From Gnetum montanum (Eukaryota; Streptophyta; Gnetopsida; Gnetales; Gnetaceae), in contig MNCI01017986.1 in the NCBI GenBank assembly GCA_015680685.1, positions 7,001 to 69,000 of the forward strand: a DNA stretch of 62,000 nucleotides, written 5' to 3'. Numbering within the stretch: the stretch's first letter is position 1; every line of letters begins with the position of its first letter. Of the stretch, positions 58,680 to 62,000 are shown in pieces. The translations under genes were made by a program, and so were the position numbers. Under the pieces are notes generated by a model. That model searched no databases and had not been told where the DNA came from. It saw nothing but the letters and a program-made list of their open reading frames with translations.

Positions 58680-59700
58680 CTCTCTAATGAAGATGATGAT
58701 ACCTATTGGGGAGAGTTGGAGATCCCTAATCACTTTAAGTAGGAGCCCTTAGAACTACAAACTTTACTTGTTGGTATGAAGTATGCATTTTTAAATAATG
58801 GTAAACCAATCATCATCAATGCCAAAATTACTCCTGAATAAAAAGAAAAATTGTTGTAAGTGATGAATAAATGGTCAATAGCCTTTGCTTGGTCATATCC
58901 AAAGCTAACAAGAATTAATCCAAGGATATGCCAATATCGCATCTACACTGACTTGGCCATGAAGTCTAGAAGGCAACCACAGAGGTAGTTGAACCCCAAA
59001 TTAAAACAAATAATCAAGGAGGAGATAGAACAACTCCTTAAGGTGGGGTTCATCTATCCAATTGCAGATAGTAAGTGGGTTAGCCCACTCATCGTAGTAC
59101 CAAAGAAGGATGGCAAATGGCAGGTTTGCATCAACTTTAGTCTATTAAACATGGTAATATTTAAGGATCATTTTCCTTTGTCGTTTGTAGATCAAGTGTT
59201 AGATACCATATCTGAGCATTATTATTATAGTTTCTTGGATGGTTATAGTGGCTATAACTAAATTCAAATCGCATCAAAAGACTAGGTCAAGACAACATTC
59301 ACAAGTCCTTGTGGAACTTTTGCATACTGTAAGATGCCATTTGGCCTATGCAATGTCCCTGAAACATTTCAACACTTGGTCCTGAGTATCTTTAACAACA
59401 AATTGATAGTGGTGTTAAAGTCTTCATGGATGACTTCTCCACCTATGGAGCTACATTTAAGCAAGCCTTGGATCGACTTGAGCAAGTACTGAAGATATGT
59501 ATAGATATAAACCTATGGATTGACTAGCAAAAGAGCCAACTCATGGTCTAAGAAGGCATAGTATTAGGACATCGAATTTTGCAAAAAGGGATTAAGGTAG
59601 ACCTAGAAAAGATAAGGGTCATCCAAGGAATAACACACAAACTAGAAATTGTAAAATATGTTCAGCCATTCCTTGGACACACCGGTTACTACTGGTGATG
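58680..59700 (+). pseudogene. reverse transcriptase of element J
   Basis: GELEIPNHFK and NPKLKQIIKEEIEQLLKVGF, then FIYPIADSKWVSPLIVVPKK, DGKWQVCINFSLLNMVIFKD, YYSFLDGYSGYN (open 58989-59261); catalytic FMDDFSTYG at 59423 with both Asp present; then GHRILQKGIKVDLEKIRVIQ. Stops at 58739, 58838, 59259 and later. Confidence 0.78.
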
Positions 59701-59719
59701 TATTTAGAATTAATCTAAG

Positions 59720-60300
59720 ATTGTAAAGCCATTGGTAGAACTTACAAAGAAAAATGCACCTTTCATTTGGAGCAAGGAATGTGAACATGCATTCCAACAA
59801 TTAAAGGAGAAACTTGTAGAAACACTAATCCTACGAGCACCAGATTGGTCCAAACCATTCTATATCATGACAGATATATCTAACTATGCTTTGGAAGTAG
59901 TGCTCACATAGATAGATGATAAGAAACATCCATATTATATCCATTGTGTGAGTAGATGCATTGCAAGGACATAGTTATATTACACCACCATGGAGAAAGA
60001 ATTAATCATAGTGGTGTACATGCTAGAAAATTTTAGACATTATGTGCTAGGTTATAAGGTATTTGTACATACAGACCACAGTTGTAATTTGCTTCCTTAT
60101 GAATAAGCTGACGGTGAGCCCTCATGTTATACGATGGCTTGTGATCTTGCAGGAATTCAATCTTACCATGGTAGATCGAAAAGGGATCAAGAATGTGGTT
60201 GCTGATCATCTTTCTCACTTAAGATGGAATAATAAAGAGGAGGAAAGCCTGGTCTGTAATCAGTTTCTAGATGAACTCCTCTTTACTAGAGTAATAAGTG
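59720..60300 (+). pseudogene. RNase H of element J
   Basis: PDWSKPFYIMTDISNYALEV, TTMEKELIIVVYMLENFRHY, YKVFVHTDHS: acidic residues in TD, EKEL and TDH are kept. The tethering end IKNVVADHLSHLRW is open (60063-60305). This segment is the one missing from element B-C. Confidence 0.72.
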
Positions 60301-60379
60301 AATAAACGCCTAAAAAAGGAACATGGTATAATAGCATCCTCACATATCTTCTTACTCAAGAGATTCCACAAGACTTGGA

Positions 60380-61600
60380 TTTTAGGAAAAAGAAACAATT
60401 TCTTCATTAGGCCAAATACTTCATGGAAATCATTGGACACCTTTAAAAGGTGTGTGTCGATGGCCTGATCCATTGGTGTGTCCTTTACGAAGATTAACTG
60501 CGCATTCTCCAAGATGCTCATGAAGGGCCTTGTGGAGGCCACTATGTAGAAAGACGCACGACCATAAAAATCCTAATGGCAGGATACTATTGGCCCACAA
60601 TCTTTAGGGATGCCCACTAGTTCGTCAAGTCTTATGAACATTGTCAATGTGATGGGGGGATAATCGCTTGCAGGGAAGATCCTCAATAGTGGAGTCAACC
60701 ACTAGAACCTTTCAACATATGGGGTGTTGACTTCATGGGTCCCATCACATCCATGTCTAATGGAAAAGTGTACATTATAGTAGTAGTTGACTACTACACA
60801 AAATGGGTAAAAGAAGCAGTTGTTACTAATTGTACATCAACCACTGCTGCCAAATTTATACAATAAGATATTATGAATAGGATTGGGATGCTACGTTCAC
60901 TAATTTTTGATAATGGAACTCATTTCATAGGTGCCACATTTAGAAAATTGATGCAACACTTGGGGGTAGAACATAAATTAACAACACCTTACCACCCCCA
61001 AGCCAATGGTCAAGTAGAGGTAACTAACTAGGAGATTACAAAAATACTAACATGAATCATTGGCAAATATAGGAAGGACTGGAGTACAAAACTTAACAAT
61101 CCTCTTTGGGCTTATCATTCAACTTAGAAACTTCCTATTGGATATTCTCCCTATGAGTTAGTGTACGGGAAACTTCCAACACTTCCAATTCAATCCAATC
61201 TTTGTACACTCTCAATGGCCTGTGATCTAAACCTTGACCTAAGTTTAGCATAGAAGGAAATATTGCTTAATCTGAATCTGCTAGATGAAAATTGCTTAGT
61301 GGCCCTATCCTTGAATGAGGTGAACAAGGCATTTAGCAAGCAGCGTCATGACCTTAGAATCAGGAAAGTAAAACTTCAACCTAGAGATAAGGTTTTTTAT
61401 TGGAACCCTACACATGTACCCCAAAAGAAAAAATTCCAAAAATTGTGGGAGGCACCTTATATAATTGATCAAACCTTTCCCTTTGGGGCCATGATAATTT
61501 ACAAACCTGATAGCCCAAATAAAAAGCAGTTGGTCAATATCCAACAAGTTAAACCTTTCCTAAAACCAAGACTGGCCAACGTAACTATCACCTCAATGGA
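60380..61600 (+). pseudogene. integrase of element J
   Basis: Zinc module: DAHEGPCGGHYVERRTTIKI, YYWPTIFRDAH, CQCDGG. Core: FNIWGVDFMGPITSMSNGKV, LIFDNGTHFIGATFRKLMQH, HPQANGQVEVTN, so D, D and E are kept. C-terminal open frame (61263-61673) with QPRDKVFYWNPTHVPQKKKF and WEAPYIIDQTFPFGAMIIY. Stops at 60617, 60865, 61028 and 61054. Confidence 0.78.
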
Positions 61601-61640
61601 TGGACAACCATGTTCTATTTTTCAGATCTCCTCCCTCCAA

Positions 61641-61658
61641 CTTAGTTGTGGGGGAGAT
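61641..61658 (+). other. internal (post-pol) polypurine tract, element J
   Basis: CTTAGTTGTGGGGGAGAT, the same position relative to integrase as in B-C and E-G. Confidence 0.5.
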
Positions 61659-61689
61659 CGCCATCCATGCTAACCATTATCATGACCTC

Positions 61690-62000
61690 TTAGTTTTTCT
61701 ACCTTTTTGTTTTTCACATTTTTGATTTTAAATTTTTCTAATTTTATACCATTTTTAGTACCTTTAAACTTTCATGATTATTTTACACTTTTTTATATAT
61801 TTTACATTATTTTGTTTCTTTTTGTTTAAATGTGATATTTTCTCATTTTTGCTAATAAATCTACTTTATTGTCGTGGGACACAATGTTGTTGTTGTTGTT
61901 TACTAGTGATTGTTTGTACTTAATGTGTGATTGTCAATGTCTAGTTTCTATTTTTGAATTCTAATGTTTGATGACTTTGACATGGTTTATTTTTTATGGA
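61690..62000 (+). other. T-rich start of the pol/third-ORF spacer, element J
   Basis: TTTTTGTTTTTCACATTTT-type T-rich sequence to about 61850, then TTACTAGTGATTG-TTGTACTTAATG, matching the start of the spacers at 25680 and 37600. It continues outside the window. Confidence 0.5.

Larger units (their letters stand above)
54467..62000 (+). mobile_element. Athila-like Ty3/gypsy element J, 5' part to window end
   Basis: 5' LTR, primer site, gag, protease, RT, RNase H, integrase and internal polypurine tract follow in order; the spacer runs off the window. It belongs to the same subfamily as element E-G by LTR U3. It inserted into the minus-strand integrase of K. The left flank is CTAAG; the right flank is outside. 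Confidence 0.85.

Overview
This is nuclear DNA of a seed plant with a large, repeat-rich genome. The evidence is one intron-containing plant-specific gene (IQD family) surrounded by decayed Ty3/gypsy LTR retrotransposons of the Athila/Tat branch, plus the remains of a cytokinin-synthesis-type isopentenyltransferase gene. The slow, point-mutation-rich decay would suit a gymnosperm, but the sequence does not prove it. Nothing bacterial, organellar or viral in the narrow sense was seen.

Layout. 1-3537: 3' end of an Athila-like element (a degenerate third ORF with coiled coil, polypurine tract, 3' LTR). 3580-4420: minus-strand remnant of a Tat-type RNase H. 4911-6420: two isopentenyltransferase pseudogene fragments in head-to-head inverted orientation, with a small hairpin element between them. 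6421-10230: AT-rich intergenic DNA with short tandem duplications. 10560-13780: the only apparently intact gene, a minus-strand five-exon IQD calmodulin-binding protein. 13781-16069: its 5' flank and intergenic DNA. 16070 to the window end: one continuous nest of LTR retrotransposons.

The nest. An old element (D/H) starts with an LTR at 16070. That LTR is split by a full element with paired LTRs (B-C, 16708-28394), which itself carries a solo LTR (23810-24752) in its integrase with a perfect 5-bp target duplication. D/H resumes with LTR end, primer site and gag (28400-30453), is split again by element E-G (30454-43037), and resumes after a deletion with RT and RNase H. A second solo LTR (44472-45253) follows, then integrase, a long spacer and a third ORF up to about 50172. 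A minus-strand element of another (Tat-like) lineage follows (about 50173-54466), and a last element J (LTR at 54467, gag, protease, RT, RNase H, integrase) runs off the window.

The plus-strand family has a consistent plan: LTR (TGATG...CATCA), primer site matching plant tRNA-Asp, gag, protease, RT with FMDD, RNase H, integrase, a first polypurine tract, a T-rich and conserved non-coding spacer, a splice-acceptor-like site right before a third ORF (putative plant transposon/env-like domain plus coiled coil), a second polypurine tract nearly identical to the first, then the 3' LTR. The repeated polypurine tract and the acceptor-like site suggest that the third ORF is a cassette expressed from a spliced RNA; this is the most interesting hypothesis in the window. 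All element ORFs are broken by stops and frameshifts, so no element here appears autonomous. Domain borders and percentages are by eye.
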